Below, in pieces: positions 48,667-57,824 of a stretch of DNA of 64,000 nucleotides. The notes under the pieces were generated by a model. The model was not told the origin of the DNA. It saw only the letters and a program-made list of their open reading frames with translations, and did no database searches. Within the stretch, counting starts at the first letter, position 1; every line of letters begins with the position of its first letter. The translations under genes and the position numbers were made by a program. Origin of the DNA: Herbaspirillum chlorophenolicum (GTDB taxonomy: Bacteria; Pseudomonadota; Gammaproteobacteria; Burkholderiales; Burkholderiaceae_D); the NCBI RefSeq assembly GCF_001189955.1, contig NZ_LFLT01000008.1, forward strand, positions 1 to 64,000, in the 5' to 3' direction.

Positions 48667-49012
48667 GGGGCGCACCGTGGCAGGGTGAGAGTTGACGAAG
48701 TTGAGAATGGCTTGATTATTGCCAGACACTCGCAGTATTGTTAGCTACACTTTTCAATTTGATCTGAGACTGTATTGTTTGTTTGAGTGAACTGTATTGA
48801 TTCATTTGACGGGAATGCCAACGTACGGATCGTCGAACCGTATCGTCGGCAAATGTCGAATAGTGACGATTTCAGCCATTCATGGCGGATAGAAGGACGG
48901 ATCAGGCCACGGTAGGCCGGATCTGCTGGAAGCAATACACTTTTTTGAAAAACTCAAACACTCGAGTTGGGCGACCAATGAAGTCGCCCGGCAACACGCC
49001 GAAAGGATGCAT
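48667..49012. promoter_or_regulatory. Divergent promoter region of the transaminase and MocR genes, with direct repeats
   Basis: 346 bases. ACTGTATTG occurs at 48769-48777 and 48791-48799, a 22-base period (two helix turns), with a related CAGTATTG at 48733-48740. Spaced direct repeats of this type are typical for MocR-family regulators. No gene is supported within the region. Confidence 0.6.
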
Positions 49013-50431
49013 ATGGCCAAGCTTCAGCGCGAGCCGCTGCAACTGGATTTGCAAAGGAATACCGCCGCCCGGCTGGTGGAGCAGGTGGCCGATGGGTTGG
49101 CGCTGCTGATCGAGCGCGGCGAGCTGCGCTCCGGCGAGCGCCTGCCATCGGTGCGGCAACTGGCCGAGAGCCACGGCATCGGCGCTTCCACCGTGGTCGA
49201 GGCCTATGAGCAGTTGGTGGCGCGCGGCATGCTGCTGGCGCGGCGCGGTGCGGGTTTCTTCGTCGCCGCGCGCGCCGGGCAGTCCGGTGCGCGCGCGGTG
49301 TTCATGCCGCATGAGCCGGTGATCGATTCGGCCTGGCTGCTGTCGGAAATGTTCGCCGACGAGCGCGTGCCGATCAAGGCCGGCTGCGGCTGGTTGCCTG
49401 GCAAATGGCTGAACGACGAGGGCCTGCACCAGGCCGAGCGCCGCATCATCCGTTCGCCCGGCGCGCAGCAGGTCGGCTACGGCCATCCTTTCGGCTATGC
49501 GCCGCTGCGCCAGCTGATCGCGCAGTTCCTCGGCCATTGGTCGCTCGATGTCGCTATCGACCAGGTGCTGACCACGCACGGCGCGACGCAGGGGCTGGAT
49601 CTGGTGATCCGCACCATGACCCAGCCCGGCGATACCGTGATGATCGACGACCCCGGCTACTGCAACCTGATCGCCATGCTGCGCCTGGCCGGACTGAACG
49701 TGATCGGCGTGTCGCGCACGCCCGGCGGCGTCGACACCGACATGCTGGAGACGCTGGCGCGCGCGCACCAGCCCAAGATGTTCTTCACCACCAGCGTGCT
49801 GCAGAACCCGACCGGCACGTCCTACACGCCGGCCTGCGCCATGCGCGTGCTGCAGGCGGCCGAGCGGCATGGCTTCTGGGTGGTGGAAGACGACATCTTC
49901 CGCGAACTGGGGCAGGCCACCGATCCCATGCTGGCCGCATTGGATGGCCTGCAGCGGGTGATCTACGTGGGCAGCTATTCCAAGACCATCGCGCCGTCGC
50001 TGCGCGTGGGCTACGTCGCCTGCCAGCGCGAGCTGGCGCGCCAGATCGTGCATACCAAGATGGTGCTCACGCTCACCAATTCCGAGATCAACGAACGCCT
50101 GGTGCACAACGTGCTGACCGAAGGCCATCATCGGCGCCATGTGCAGACGCTCAACGCCACACTGTTGAATGCCCAGTCCACGCTCAACGCCAAGCTGGCG
50201 GACGCGGGCCTGGCACCGTTCACCGCCGCCCGCGGCGGCATGTTCACCTGGGCCACGCTGGAAGGCAGCGGCCTGCCGGCGCGCGAGATCGCCGACCGCG
50301 CGCGGCAGAAAGGCATCTGGCTGGCGCCGGGCGATTTCTTCCACCTGGGGGCGCCGGAGAAGGCCAGCTTCCGTTTCAATGTGGGTTATGCGGACGTGCC
50401 TGAGCTGTTCGATTTCTTCCGCTCGCTGTAG
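49013..50431 (+). CDS. MocR-family regulator (GntR HTH + aminotransferase domain), likely regulator of the transaminase-mmsA operon
   Basis: 472 aa. GntR winged helix at residues about 15-80 (GLALLIERGELRSGERLPSVRQLAESHGIGASTVVEAYEQL region) and a fold-type I aminotransferase domain with the PLP lysine in VGSYSKTIAPSLRVGY and the Asn/Asp pair NPTGTSYTP and VVEDDIF. The ATG at 49013 has GAAAGG 6 bases upstream; another ATG two codons earlier is too close. Divergent from the transaminase gene. From context it probably senses beta-alanine or the PLP-amino acid adduct. Confidence 0.9.
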   Translation: MAKLQREPLQLDLQRNTAARLVEQVADGLALLIERGELRSGERLPSVRQLAESHGIGASTVVEAYEQLVARGMLLARRGAGFFVAARAGQSGARAVFMPHEPVIDSAWLLSEMFADERVPIKAGCGWLPGKWLNDEGLHQAERRIIRSPGAQQVGYGHPFGYAPLRQLIAQFLGHWSLDVAIDQVLTTHGATQGLDLVIRTMTQPGDTVMIDDPGYCNLIAMLRLAGLNVIGVSRTPGGVDTDMLETLARAHQPKMFFTTSVLQNPTGTSYTPACAMRVLQAAERHGFWVVEDDIFRELGQATDPMLAALDGLQRVIYVGSYSKTIAPSLRVGYVACQRELARQIVHTKMVLTLTNSEINERLVHNVLTEGHHRRHVQTLNATLLNAQSTLNAKLADAGLAPFTAARGGMFTWATLEGSGLPAREIADRARQKGIWLAPGDFFHLGAPEKASFRFNVGYADVPELFDFFRSL

Positions 50432-50515
50432 TGGGGAAGTTACTTACACTTCTTCACGCAGGCGTCATGGCAGGACAGTAAAATGGCCGTTCCACATTCG
50501 CGAGGAACGCCACGC

Positions 50516-51160
50516 ATGACCATCACCACACCGACTTCCGGCATCCGCGCCGTCGTGTTCGACTTTGGCGGCGTGCTGTTCGACTGGAGCCCGCTGCATG
50601 TCTACCAGCACCTGATCGCCAATGACGCAGAGCGCCTGCATTTCCTCACCAGGATCTGTTCGCCCGAATGGAATATCCAGCAGGACGGTGGGCGCTCGCT
50701 GGCGGAAGGCACCGAGTTGCTGGTGAAACAGCATCCGCAGCATGAAGGCCTGATCCGCGCCTTCTACGACCGCTGGAAGGAAATGCTGCGCGGTCCGCTC
50801 GATGATGGCGTGGCGCTGCTGAAGGAGCTGCATGCGAAGCAGGTGCCGCTGTTTGGCCTGACCAACTGGTCGGCAGAGACTTTTCCGTTCGCGCGCGACA
50901 ACTATGATTTTCTTGGCGCGTTCCAGGACATCGTGGTGTCGGGTGAAGAGAAATGCATCAAGCCCGATGCGCGCATCTACGAGATCGCGCTGGCGCGCTA
51001 CGGGCGCCGCCTGGCCGGCCTGAAACCGGGCGAGCTGGTGTTCATCGACGATGTGAAGAAGAATATCGAGGCGGCGCAGGCGCTGGGTTGGCATGGCATC
51101 CATCACGTGGATGCGGCGCAGACGCGTGAGCAGTTGAAGCTGTTGGGATTGCCGCTATAA
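50516..51160 (+). CDS. HAD-superfamily hydrolase (haloacid dehalogenase/epoxide-hydrolase-N type)
   Basis: 214 aa. HAD motif I is VVFDFGGVLFDW, motif II LFGLTNWS, motif III K in GEEKCIKPDARIY, motif IV VFIDDVKKNIEAA. The DFGG variant of motif I belongs to the YihX-like sugar-phosphate phosphatases. The cap is small and helical. Substrate is unknown. GAGGAA lies before the ATG. It follows the MocR gene by 84 bases and precedes a REP-like element. Confidence 0.9.
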   Translation: MTITTPTSGIRAVVFDFGGVLFDWSPLHVYQHLIANDAERLHFLTRICSPEWNIQQDGGRSLAEGTELLVKQHPQHEGLIRAFYDRWKEMLRGPLDDGVALLKELHAKQVPLFGLTNWSAETFPFARDNYDFLGAFQDIVVSGEEKCIKPDARIYEIALARYGRRLAGLKPGELVFIDDVKKNIEAAQALGWHGIHHVDAAQTREQLKLLGLPL

Positions 51161-51180
51161 AGGGAAGCAATTCCATCTTC

Positions 51181-51212
51181 GCCGTCGTCCCGGTTTTCGC
51201 CGGGATGACGGC
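51181..51212. repeat. REP-like hairpin
   Basis: GCCGTCGTCCCGG / CCGGGATGACGGC with loop TTTTCG, one imperfect pair. Read on the minus strand the core GTCATCCCGGCGAAAACCGG matches that of the element at 12999-13020. It lies between convergent genes and may also stop transcription. Confidence 0.75.
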
Positions 51213-51226
51213 GGTGGTGAACAAGG

Positions 51227-51952
51227 TCAGCTGCAATTGCCGCCATCGATGTCGCATTGCGCGACGGATGAATGACCGTCGGCCGAAACATTTCCACTGG
51301 TCTCCTGCCGCAGGAACTGCGCCCATTCATCGGGCCTTCCCAGCCACATCCCCGTATCCAGCACTTCCAGCGTATCCCCGCGTTGCAGCACGAAGGTGGG
51401 AAACCCGCGTCCGCCGACATGGTTCAGCAGTTCGCGGCTGGCTTCGATGTGGCGATCCAGTTCTTCTTTTTCGACCTTGCGCATGGCCTGCGCGAACGCA
51501 TTGGCATCCACCCCCAGCTGCTGCGCCAGCGCAGCCAGCGTGCCGGCGTCGGAGACGCGCAGGCCATCCTGGTAATGCGCGCGCTGGATCGCGGCCAGCA
51601 TGTCCAGTCCGGCATCATTTCCTTTGAGTGCCTGCATGGCCAGCACGGCAGCAATTGGCGGAGCCGAGTCGAACACCGCGCTGGTATCCGTCAGCAAGCC
51701 GTTGAAGTAACGTTCGCCAAAAAACTGCCCGGTCATTTGCGCGATGCGGCGGTCGTGCGGCATCACGTAGTTGCGCAATCCGGCATCGACCTGGCGCCGG
51801 TTGCGGCCCGCCATCATGCCGCCGCCGTGCGCCTGTACCGGCAGCACCTTGCGGGCTGCCGCCACCAGCGGCGCGGCGCCGTAGCACCAGCCGCACAACG
51901 GGTCGTGGATGTAGTGCAGCACATTGGCTTGCATCTCGGTCGTGTCGTTCAT
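51227..51952 (-). CDS. DsbA-family protein (CGWC thioredoxin-like)
   Basis: 241 aa DsbA-fold protein without a signal peptide. The redox motif is DPLCGWCYGAAPLV at about residues 17-30, and a cis-proline-type GGRGFPTFVL lies near 195. This matches the cytoplasmic FrnE-like/DsbA-related group; the helical insertion lies between. The C-terminal tail carries two extra cysteines (AQCDIDGGNC). The start at MNDTTEMQ is chosen by position. The neighbouring oxidoreductase genes share the orientation, but the gaps suggest a loose operon. Substrate is unknown. Confidence 0.85.
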   Translation of the reverse strand: MNDTTEMQANVLHYIHDPLCGWCYGAAPLVAAARKVLPVQAHGGGMMAGRNRRQVDAGLRNYVMPHDRRIAQMTGQFFGERYFNGLLTDTSAVFDSAPPIAAVLAMQALKGNDAGLDMLAAIQRAHYQDGLRVSDAGTLAALAQQLGVDANAFAQAMRKVEKEELDRHIEASRELLNHVGGRGFPTFVLQRGDTLEVLDTGMWLGRPDEWAQFLRQETSGNVSADGHSSVAQCDIDGGNCS

Positions 51953-52010
51953 GTCGTTCAACCTTGCATTCTTTGTTCGATCCGTCCCGCGATGCGATGG
52001 CATCGCGGGA

Positions 52011-52622
52011 TCAGTAGCCTACCGTGAAACGTGCGCGCACGTGCTTCGGCTGTTCCAGTTCGTCCAGCAGGGCGATGGCGAAGTCCTCATAGGAAATCGA
52101 ACTCTTGCCGTCGGCTGCGACCAGCAGTTGATCCTGGCCCAGGCGGAACTTGCCGGTGCGCTCGCCCGGAACGAACAGTGCGGAGGGGGAGAGGAAGGTC
52201 CACGCGATGTCCTGCTCGTTGCGCAGGTCGTTCAGGAAGTCACGGCCGGCCGAGGCTTCCGGCTTGTATTCGGCGGGGAATTCCGGCGTGTCGATCAGTG
52301 CCTTGCCCGGTGCGATTTCCAGGCTGCCGGCGCCGCCGACGACAGCGATGCGCTTGACACCCGCTTGCTTGACCGCGGGCAGCAGGTCGGCTGCCTTGAA
52401 GTTGGCGAAACGGCCGCTGGAGACGACGACGTCGGCGCCCTTGATGGCGGCGGCCAATGTGGCGGTGTCCTTGACGTCGGCGCTGCGGGCGGTGATGTTG
52501 GCGCGCGCTGCGATGTTGGAGGCGTCGCGGGCGACGGCGATCACGCTGTGGCCGCGGCGCAGGGCTTCTTCGAGGATGCGGCTGCCGACGTTGCCGGTCG
52601 CGCCGATGATGGCGATGTTCAT
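52011..52622 (-). CDS. NAD(P)-binding reductase, NmrA/YwnB-like atypical SDR
   Basis: 203 aa Rossmann protein beginning MNIAIIGATGNVGSRILEEAL (GxxGxxG) and containing RIAVVGGAGSLEI and FLSPSALFVPGERTG. It lacks the classical YxxxK, as in atypical SDRs related to NAD-dependent epimerases. Members are often induced by redox or quinone stress. It lies 61 bases downstream of an MBL gene on the same strand. Substrate is not predictable. Confidence 0.88.
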   Translation of the reverse strand: MNIAIIGATGNVGSRILEEALRRGHSVIAVARDASNIAARANITARSADVKDTATLAAAIKGADVVVSSGRFANFKAADLLPAVKQAGVKRIAVVGGAGSLEIAPGKALIDTPEFPAEYKPEASAGRDFLNDLRNEQDIAWTFLSPSALFVPGERTGKFRLGQDQLLVAADGKSSISYEDFAIALLDELEQPKHVRARFTVGY

Positions 52623-52683
52623 GGTGTTTCCTTTCGGTTCAGTGTCTGGATGAGTTGGGTGCTGCAGAGAAATCGGAGTCGGT

Positions 52684-53571
52684 TCAGGGCCACTTCATCT
52701 CACCCTTGATGACCTTGGCGGAGAGTTCCAGCGAGGCGCTGTCGCCCAGTTCAGGATAGCGCTGCTTCATGGCGGCCACCAGCGCGGCGGAATCGGCGGC
52801 CTTGGCAGCTTCTTCATCGAAGGCCTTCAGGTAGCCGCGGGTGAAGCGCACCGATTCGATGTCCAGCGGCGCGCCTTCCGAGAAGTGGCCGGGCACCACC
52901 ACCGCCGGTTTCAGCTTCTCGATGCGGTCCAGCGTGGCCAGCCAATCCTTGCGCGATGCCAGGCTTTGCGTGTCGGCGGTCCAGACATGCAATTTGCCGT
53001 CCACCACGACGCCGCCGACCACCGCCTTGAGCGAGGGAATCCACACGAAGCTGCGTTCCGGTTGCGGGCCGTCGAGGCCCATGATGTCCAGCTTGCGGCC
53101 TTCCAGCGTCAGGCTGCGGCCCTTGAGCACGTCGGGGACGATGGTCGCGGCCGGGGCGTTGTCGCCCAGCTTGGGGCCCCAGTAGGCCAGCTTGCCCTGC
53201 ACGGTTGCGCGGATGTGCGCCACGGTCTGCGGGGTGGCGACGATCTTCGCGTCCGGATAGGCGGCGTGGATGGTGTCCAGGCCGAAGTAGAAGTCCGGGT
53301 CGCCGTGGCTGATGTAGATGGTGGTGAGCTTCTTGCCGCTGGCGCGGATCTTCTCCACCACCTGTTGCGCTTCGCGCTTGCCGAACTGGGCGTCGACCAG
53401 GATGGCGTCGCGCTGGCCGGTCACCAGTACCGAGGAGACCGGGAAGATGGCTTGCTTGCCGGGGTTGTAGACGTCCAGCTTGAGCGCGTCGGCGGCTTGC
53501 GCGCCGGCGGCGATGAGGCCGGTGGCGGCCAGTGCCAGCGCGCGGCGCAGCAGGCGGGTGGGGAAGTTCAT
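52684..53571 (-). CDS. Exported MBL-fold metallo-hydrolase with a variant metal motif
   Basis: 295 aa. Signal peptide (MNFPTRLLRRALALAATGLIAAGAQA) indicates periplasmic location. The MBL core is recognisable (ISHGDPDFYFGLDTIHAAYP, VVVPGHFSEGAP), but the usual HxHxDH reads H-G-D-P-D-F, so the second and third His of the motif are missing. Related exported MBL proteins share this pattern, so it is probably a subfamily trait and not a mutation; metal content is uncertain. The start at MNFPTRLL avoids a 22-codon extension. It is divergent from a LysR regulator that may control it and the NmrA-like gene. Confidence 0.82.
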   Translation of the reverse strand: MNFPTRLLRRALALAATGLIAAGAQAADALKLDVYNPGKQAIFPVSSVLVTGQRDAILVDAQFGKREAQQVVEKIRASGKKLTTIYISHGDPDFYFGLDTIHAAYPDAKIVATPQTVAHIRATVQGKLAYWGPKLGDNAPAATIVPDVLKGRSLTLEGRKLDIMGLDGPQPERSFVWIPSLKAVVGGVVVDGKLHVWTADTQSLASRKDWLATLDRIEKLKPAVVVPGHFSEGAPLDIESVRFTRGYLKAFDEEAAKAADSAALVAAMKQRYPELGDSASLELSAKVIKGEMKWP

Positions 53572-53689
53572 GAAGGGCTCCGTGTCGGTGGTAGGAGTGC
53601 CCATCATAGATTCGCTTTTGTTTTTGAAAAACCGCATAATCGATTACAGTTTGTTTCTAAAAACGTTCAGATCGACAGGCGGGTACACG

Positions 53690-54589
53690 ATGGACAGATT
53701 GACGGCGATGCAAGTATTCGTGGCGGTGGTGGATGGCGGGAGCCTCTCGGCTGCGGCGCAGCAGCTCGACCTGTCGCGGCCGGTGGTCTCGCGCTATGTG
53801 GCCGAACTGGAGGAGTGGGTCGGCGCGCGCCTGCTGCACCGGACCACGCGCCGGCTTTCGTTGACGCCCGCCGGCAACGAGATCTTGCCGCGCTGCCGGC
53901 AGATGCTGGAGTTTTCCGACGACATGCGCCACGCCGTCGACGCGCCCGGCGAGACGCCGCGCGGTTTGTTGCGCATCACTTCCAGCACGTCCTTCACGCA
54001 GAGCCAGCTGGTGCAGGCCGTGGTCGAGTATGGCCGCCGCTATCCGGAAGTCGCGGTCGACCTGGTGGCGCTGGACCGTACGGTGAACCTGGTGGAGGAA
54101 CGTATCGACCTGGCTATCCGCATGACCACGCGGCTGGAGCCCAACCTGATCGCGCGCAAGCTGACCGTGTGCCGTTCGGTGATCTGCGCTTCACCCGACT
54201 ACCTGGCGCGCCACGGCACACCGAAGAAGGTGGAAGACCTGGCCTTGCATAATTGCCTCACGCACTCCTACGTCGGCCGCAGCCTGTGGCAGTTCGAGGG
54301 TAAAGGGAAGGGCGCCAAGCCGGCCTCGGTGGCGGTAGGCGGCAGCATCAGCGCCAACGAGGTGACGGTGTTGCTGCAGGCGGTGCTGGCCGGCGTGGGC
54401 ATCGGCCACATGCCGGCCTATTCGGCGGCGCCGCTGGTGGCTTCCGGGCAACTGGTGCAGTTGCTGCCGGAGTACGAACCGATCCAGCTCGGCATGTATG
54501 CCGTGTATGCCTCGCGCAAGCACATGCCGGCGACCTTGCGCACGATGCTCGATTTCCTGGCGGAACGTTTCGGCGGACAGCCGTTTTGA
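53690..54589 (+). CDS. LysR-family transcriptional regulator
   Basis: 299 aa. N-terminal winged helix MDRLTAMQVFVAVVDGGSLSAAAQQLDLSRPVVSRYVAEL, followed by a substrate-binding domain of the CrgA/YafC-like type (RLSLTPAGNEIL, TSSTSFTQSQL, FIADRTVNLVEER-type segment VDLVALDRTVNLVEERIDLAIRM). Divergent from the exported MBL gene, with 118 bases between starts, the usual position for a LysR target. Effector unknown. Confidence 0.93.
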   Translation: MDRLTAMQVFVAVVDGGSLSAAAQQLDLSRPVVSRYVAELEEWVGARLLHRTTRRLSLTPAGNEILPRCRQMLEFSDDMRHAVDAPGETPRGLLRITSSTSFTQSQLVQAVVEYGRRYPEVAVDLVALDRTVNLVEERIDLAIRMTTRLEPNLIARKLTVCRSVICASPDYLARHGTPKKVEDLALHNCLTHSYVGRSLWQFEGKGKGAKPASVAVGGSISANEVTVLLQAVLAGVGIGHMPAYSAAPLVASGQLVQLLPEYEPIQLGMYAVYASRKHMPATLRTMLDFLAERFGGQPF

Positions 54590-54605
54590 GAGATGGTCGG
54601 GCGGC

Positions 54606-55166
54606 TCAGGGTGTAATGCTGAGCAGCTTATGGACGAGCTCGGAAGAGGTGGATGCGGCGAACTTGCGCATTAGCCGGGCGCGGTGCATCTCGACCGTGC
54701 GCGGGCTCAGTTCCACCTGGCGCGCGATCAGCTTGCTGGTCTTGCCTTCCACCAGCAGCGCCGCGATCTCGCGCTCGCGCGGCGTCAGGCCGGGCGCGAT
54801 GGGGCGCTTGGCGCTGACGTCTTCGAAGGTCCAGATGCCGGCCGCATGCGGATCGCCCAGCACCAGCGAATGGCCGGTGACGTGGCACCAGAACATCTCG
54901 TCGCTGGCGCGCTTCATGATGCGCTCGTCCGAATAAAACCCCTTTTCGTTGAGGAGGGGCACCAGGCGCAGGCCGGTGCGCTCGAACTCGTCGGCGGTCG
55001 GGTAGATTTCCTGGAAGGATTTCTGGCGCAGTTCCTCGACCGCATAGCCGAACATCGCCGCCATCGCCAGGTTGCCCTGCTGGATGATGCGGTTATGCGA
55101 GACGCACATGCCGATCGGGGCATGCATGAATACCTGTTCGAAATCGATAGCCGGTGGGGTGCTCAT
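54606..55166 (-). CDS. PAS-LuxR two-domain transcriptional regulator
   Basis: 186 aa. An N-terminal PAS domain (MHAPIGMCVSHNRIIQQGNLAMAAMFGY and QEIYPT, residues about 12-110) and a C-terminal LuxR/FixJ helix-turn-helix (LTPREREIAALLVEGKTSKLIARQVELSPRTVEMHRA). No phosphoreceiver domain is present, so the PAS domain itself is probably the sensor. Convergent with the LysR gene (16 bases apart) and divergent from scoA across 169 bases, so control of scoAB is plausible. Confidence 0.9.
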   Translation of the reverse strand: MSTPPAIDFEQVFMHAPIGMCVSHNRIIQQGNLAMAAMFGYAVEELRQKSFQEIYPTADEFERTGLRLVPLLNEKGFYSDERIMKRASDEMFWCHVTGHSLVLGDPHAAGIWTFEDVSAKRPIAPGLTPREREIAALLVEGKTSKLIARQVELSPRTVEMHRARLMRKFAASTSSELVHKLLSITP

Positions 55167-55335
55167 GATGTGCTGCGGATGTCCTGGGGTTCCCTCGAGC
55201 CTGGCGCTGCAGCTCGGTGTATGCTGCATTGCGCCAGGTATTTTTACCGTATTGTATGGCCTATTTCGCTGACCTATGATGATTGGCGCTTTTTAATGGC
55301 ATTTAAGCTCGAAAACAAGAGCCGAAAGGAGACTC

Positions 55336-56037
55336 GTGAACAAAGTGTATCCAGACGCGGCCACCGCGTTGAAAGACATCGTCAAGGACGGCCAGACCAT
55401 TGCGGTCGGCGGCTTTGGCCTGTGTGGCATCCCTGAGGCGCTGATCGCCGCCCTGCGTGATTCGGGCGTGCAGAACCTGACCGCCATCTCCAACAACGCC
55501 GGTGTCGACGGCTTTGGCCTGGGCCAGCTGCTCTCCACCCGCCAGATCAAGAAAATGATCGCCTCCTACGTGGGCGAGAACAAGGAGTTCGAGCGCCAGT
55601 ACCTGGCCGGCGAACTGGAACTGGAATTCACCCCGCAAGGCACGCTGGCCGAGAAGCTGCGCGCCGGCGGCGCCGGCATCCCGGCGTTCTTCACCAAGAC
55701 CGGCGTGGGCACGCTGGTGGCCGAAGGCAAGGAAATCCGCGAATTCGATGGCGCCAAGTACGTCATGGAACGCTCGCTGGTGGCCGACATCTCGCTGGTC
55801 AAGGCGCAGAAGGCCGATAAGGCCGGCAACCTGGTGTTCAACAAGACCGCGCGCAACTTCAATCCCAACGTCGCCATGGCCGGCAAGATCACCGTGGTCG
55901 AGGTGGAAGAACTGGTCGAGGTCGGCCAGCTCGATCCGGACCAGATCCACACCGCCGGCATTTTCGTGCACCGCATCGTGGTCAACGCCACGCCGGAAAA
56001 GCGCATCGAACAACGCACCGTCAGCGCGGCGAAATAA
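55336..56037 (+). CDS. scoA: 3-oxoacid CoA-transferase subunit A
   Basis: 233 aa alpha subunit of succinyl-CoA:3-ketoacid (acetoacetate) CoA-transferase. The N-terminal [21 protein letters not shown] and [32 protein letters not shown] are typical. GTG start at 55336 with AAAGGAGA upstream. The enzyme activates acetoacetate, an end product of leucine catabolism, fitting the organism's ivd pathway, though the loci are far apart. Ten bases before scoB. Confidence 0.95.
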   Translation: MNKVYPDAATALKDIVKDGQTIAVGGFGLCGIPEALIAALRDSGVQNLTAISNNAGVDGFGLGQLLSTRQIKKMIASYVGENKEFERQYLAGELELEFTPQGTLAEKLRAGGAGIPAFFTKTGVGTLVAEGKEIREFDGAKYVMERSLVADISLVKAQKADKAGNLVFNKTARNFNPNVAMAGKITVVEVEELVEVGQLDPDQIHTAGIFVHRIVVNATPEKRIEQRTVSAAK

Positions 56038-56047
56038 GGAGACAGCA

Positions 56048-56698
56048 ATGGCTTGGACCAGAGATGAAATGGCTGCGCGCGCAGCGAAGGAATTGCAGGA
56101 CGGCTTCTACGTCAACCTCGGCATCGGCTTGCCGACCCTGGTGGCGAACCACGTTCCCGGCAACATCGAAGTGTGGCTGCAGTCCGAAAACGGACTGCTG
56201 GGCATTGGCCCCTTCCCGACCGAAGATAAAGTCGACCCCGACCTGATCAACGCCGGCAAGCAGACTGTGACTACCATTCCCGGCTCGTCCTTTTTCAGCT
56301 CGGCGGATTCGTTCGGGATGATCCGCGGCGGCAAGATCAACATCGCCATCCTGGGCGCGATGCAGGTCTCGGGCAAGGGCGACCTGGCCAACTGGATGAT
56401 CCCCGGCAAGATGGTCAAGGGCATGGGCGGCGCGATGGACCTGGTGGCCGGCGTGGGCCGCGTGGTGGTGCTGATGGAACACGTGGCCAAGGCCAAGGAC
56501 GGTTCTACCTCGAAGAAGATCCTCAACGAGTGCAACCTGCCGCTGACCGGCGTGGGCGTGGTCAACCGCATCATCACCGACCTCGGCGTGATCGACGTTA
56601 CCCCGAACGGCCTGAAGCTGATCGAGCTGGCGACCGGCGTGACCAAGGAAGAAGTGATCGAACAGACCGAAGCGTCGCTGGATGTGAGCGCGGTCTGA
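56048..56698 (+). CDS. scoB: 3-oxoacid CoA-transferase subunit B
   Basis: 216 aa beta subunit with the catalytic glutamate in the segment [15 protein letters not shown], and [39 protein letters not shown]. The start [16 protein letters not shown] is preceded by AAGGAGACAGC. Forms the active heterotetramer with ScoA. A strong terminator follows. Confidence 0.95.
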   Translation: MAWTRDEMAARAAKELQDGFYVNLGIGLPTLVANHVPGNIEVWLQSENGLLGIGPFPTEDKVDPDLINAGKQTVTTIPGSSFFSSADSFGMIRGGKINIAILGAMQVSGKGDLANWMIPGKMVKGMGGAMDLVAGVGRVVVLMEHVAKAKDGSTSKKILNECNLPLTGVGVVNRIITDLGVIDVTPNGLKLIELATGVTKEEVIEQTEASLDVSAV

Positions 56699-56721
56699 TC
56701 GTTTCAAATTGATGGACAAGA

Positions 56722-56754
56722 CAAGGGCGCTGGATTCAGCGCCCTTGTTTTTTT
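56722..56754. terminator. Terminator after scoB
   Basis: Stem CAAGGGCGCTG / CAGCGCCCTTG, loop GATT, T-run on the plus strand; the next gene is convergent. Confidence 0.93.
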
Positions 56755-56799
56755 GCTTGTCGCTCTCGCCAAAGCAGGGGCTGGTATCGGCAAGCGCCG

Positions 56800-57801
56800 T
56801 CAATTCCACGAACCCATCGGTTCCAGGAAAGGCGACAACCCCGCCTCGCTCCACCGCAGCGGCAACGCGTTCTCCAGCAGGCGCGCCGACTGCACCGCAA
56901 AGCGCAGCAGCCGCTGCGCACCCGCGAAGGATTCCACTTCCGGCCCTTCCCAGATCACTTGTGCCGTCACTCCGAGATAAAGCAGTGCGCCGCTGCTGAA
57001 ATCCGCGAACAGCAATCCGGCGCGTGGCTGCACCAGCAGGTTGCCGATGGTGTTGAAGAACGAGTTGCCGATGAAGTCCGGCACGGTCAGCGTATCGTCG
57101 CCATCGATCCGGACGAAACCGGGTTTGCCGCCGCGGTGCGAAACATCGGCGCCGTGGCGCCGGCCTGTCCCCTGCACTTCTGCATCATTGTTCGCCAATG
57201 CAGTAGCAATGAAGAATGTATCGGCGCGGCGGATGATCTCCGTCATCCGAGCGGTGAGCGCGGAGGCGTCGGTGATCACGGGGGCGGGCAGGGCATGCGC
57301 ATCGAGCAGTTCGGGTTGGCGTGCCTGGATGTACTTGGGGCAGTTGCCGAAGCTCTGCTCGATGGCGACGTCCATGCCATCCTCCAACAGCGCCTGCACC
57401 ACGCCGTTGGCGCGGTTGCGCCGGCGGGTGTGCGGTTCGATGCCGAGCAAGCCCAGCTTGGCGCCTTGCCGCAGGTTGCCATGCAAGGGATCTCCCTGCG
57501 CAATATGCAGGTCGCGTACTTGCAGCGTGCGCTCATCGGACGAACGCACGAAGCCCGGCGCGCCGGTCATGATCGAAGCCCAGGGGCGTCCTTCGGCATC
57601 GACCGAACCCACCACCATGAAGGGCAGCTGTTCGAAGAATTCGCGGTGCTGGTCAGGCATGAAGTCACGGATGACGCGCGGGCCGACCGTTGCCATCTTC
57701 TCCAGCATGCCGGCGCGCTGCTGGGCGAACTGTTCCCCGCGATGGAAGGCTTGATGCGGCGCCTCGGGCGCTGGCGCCGCGATGGGGAGGTCGGATGGCA
57801 T
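56800..57801 (-). CDS. Pyridoxamine-phosphate-oxidase-fold flavoprotein
   Basis: 333 aa, longer than ordinary PNPOx proteins. The split-barrel core has LPFMVVGSVDAEGRPWASIMTG, and the second half contains ADTFFIATALAN...DVSHRGGKPGFVRID...LTVPDFIGNSFFNTIGNLLVQPRAGLLF, as in fused PNPOx-like oxidoreductases. These bind FMN or F420-like cofactors and are often oxidative-stress related. GAAGGAGCC precedes the ATG at 57801. It lies 23 bases after the GST gene, in one operon behind the promoter at 58519-58546. Substrate unknown. Confidence 0.85.
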   Translation of the reverse strand: MPSDLPIAAPAPEAPHQAFHRGEQFAQQRAGMLEKMATVGPRVIRDFMPDQHREFFEQLPFMVVGSVDAEGRPWASIMTGAPGFVRSSDERTLQVRDLHIAQGDPLHGNLRQGAKLGLLGIEPHTRRRNRANGVVQALLEDGMDVAIEQSFGNCPKYIQARQPELLDAHALPAPVITDASALTARMTEIIRRADTFFIATALANNDAEVQGTGRRHGADVSHRGGKPGFVRIDGDDTLTVPDFIGNSFFNTIGNLLVQPRAGLLFADFSSGALLYLGVTAQVIWEGPEVESFAGAQRLLRFAVQSARLLENALPLRWSEAGLSPFLEPMGSWN

Positions 57802-57824
57802 GGCAGGCTCCTTCGTGGCGACGA

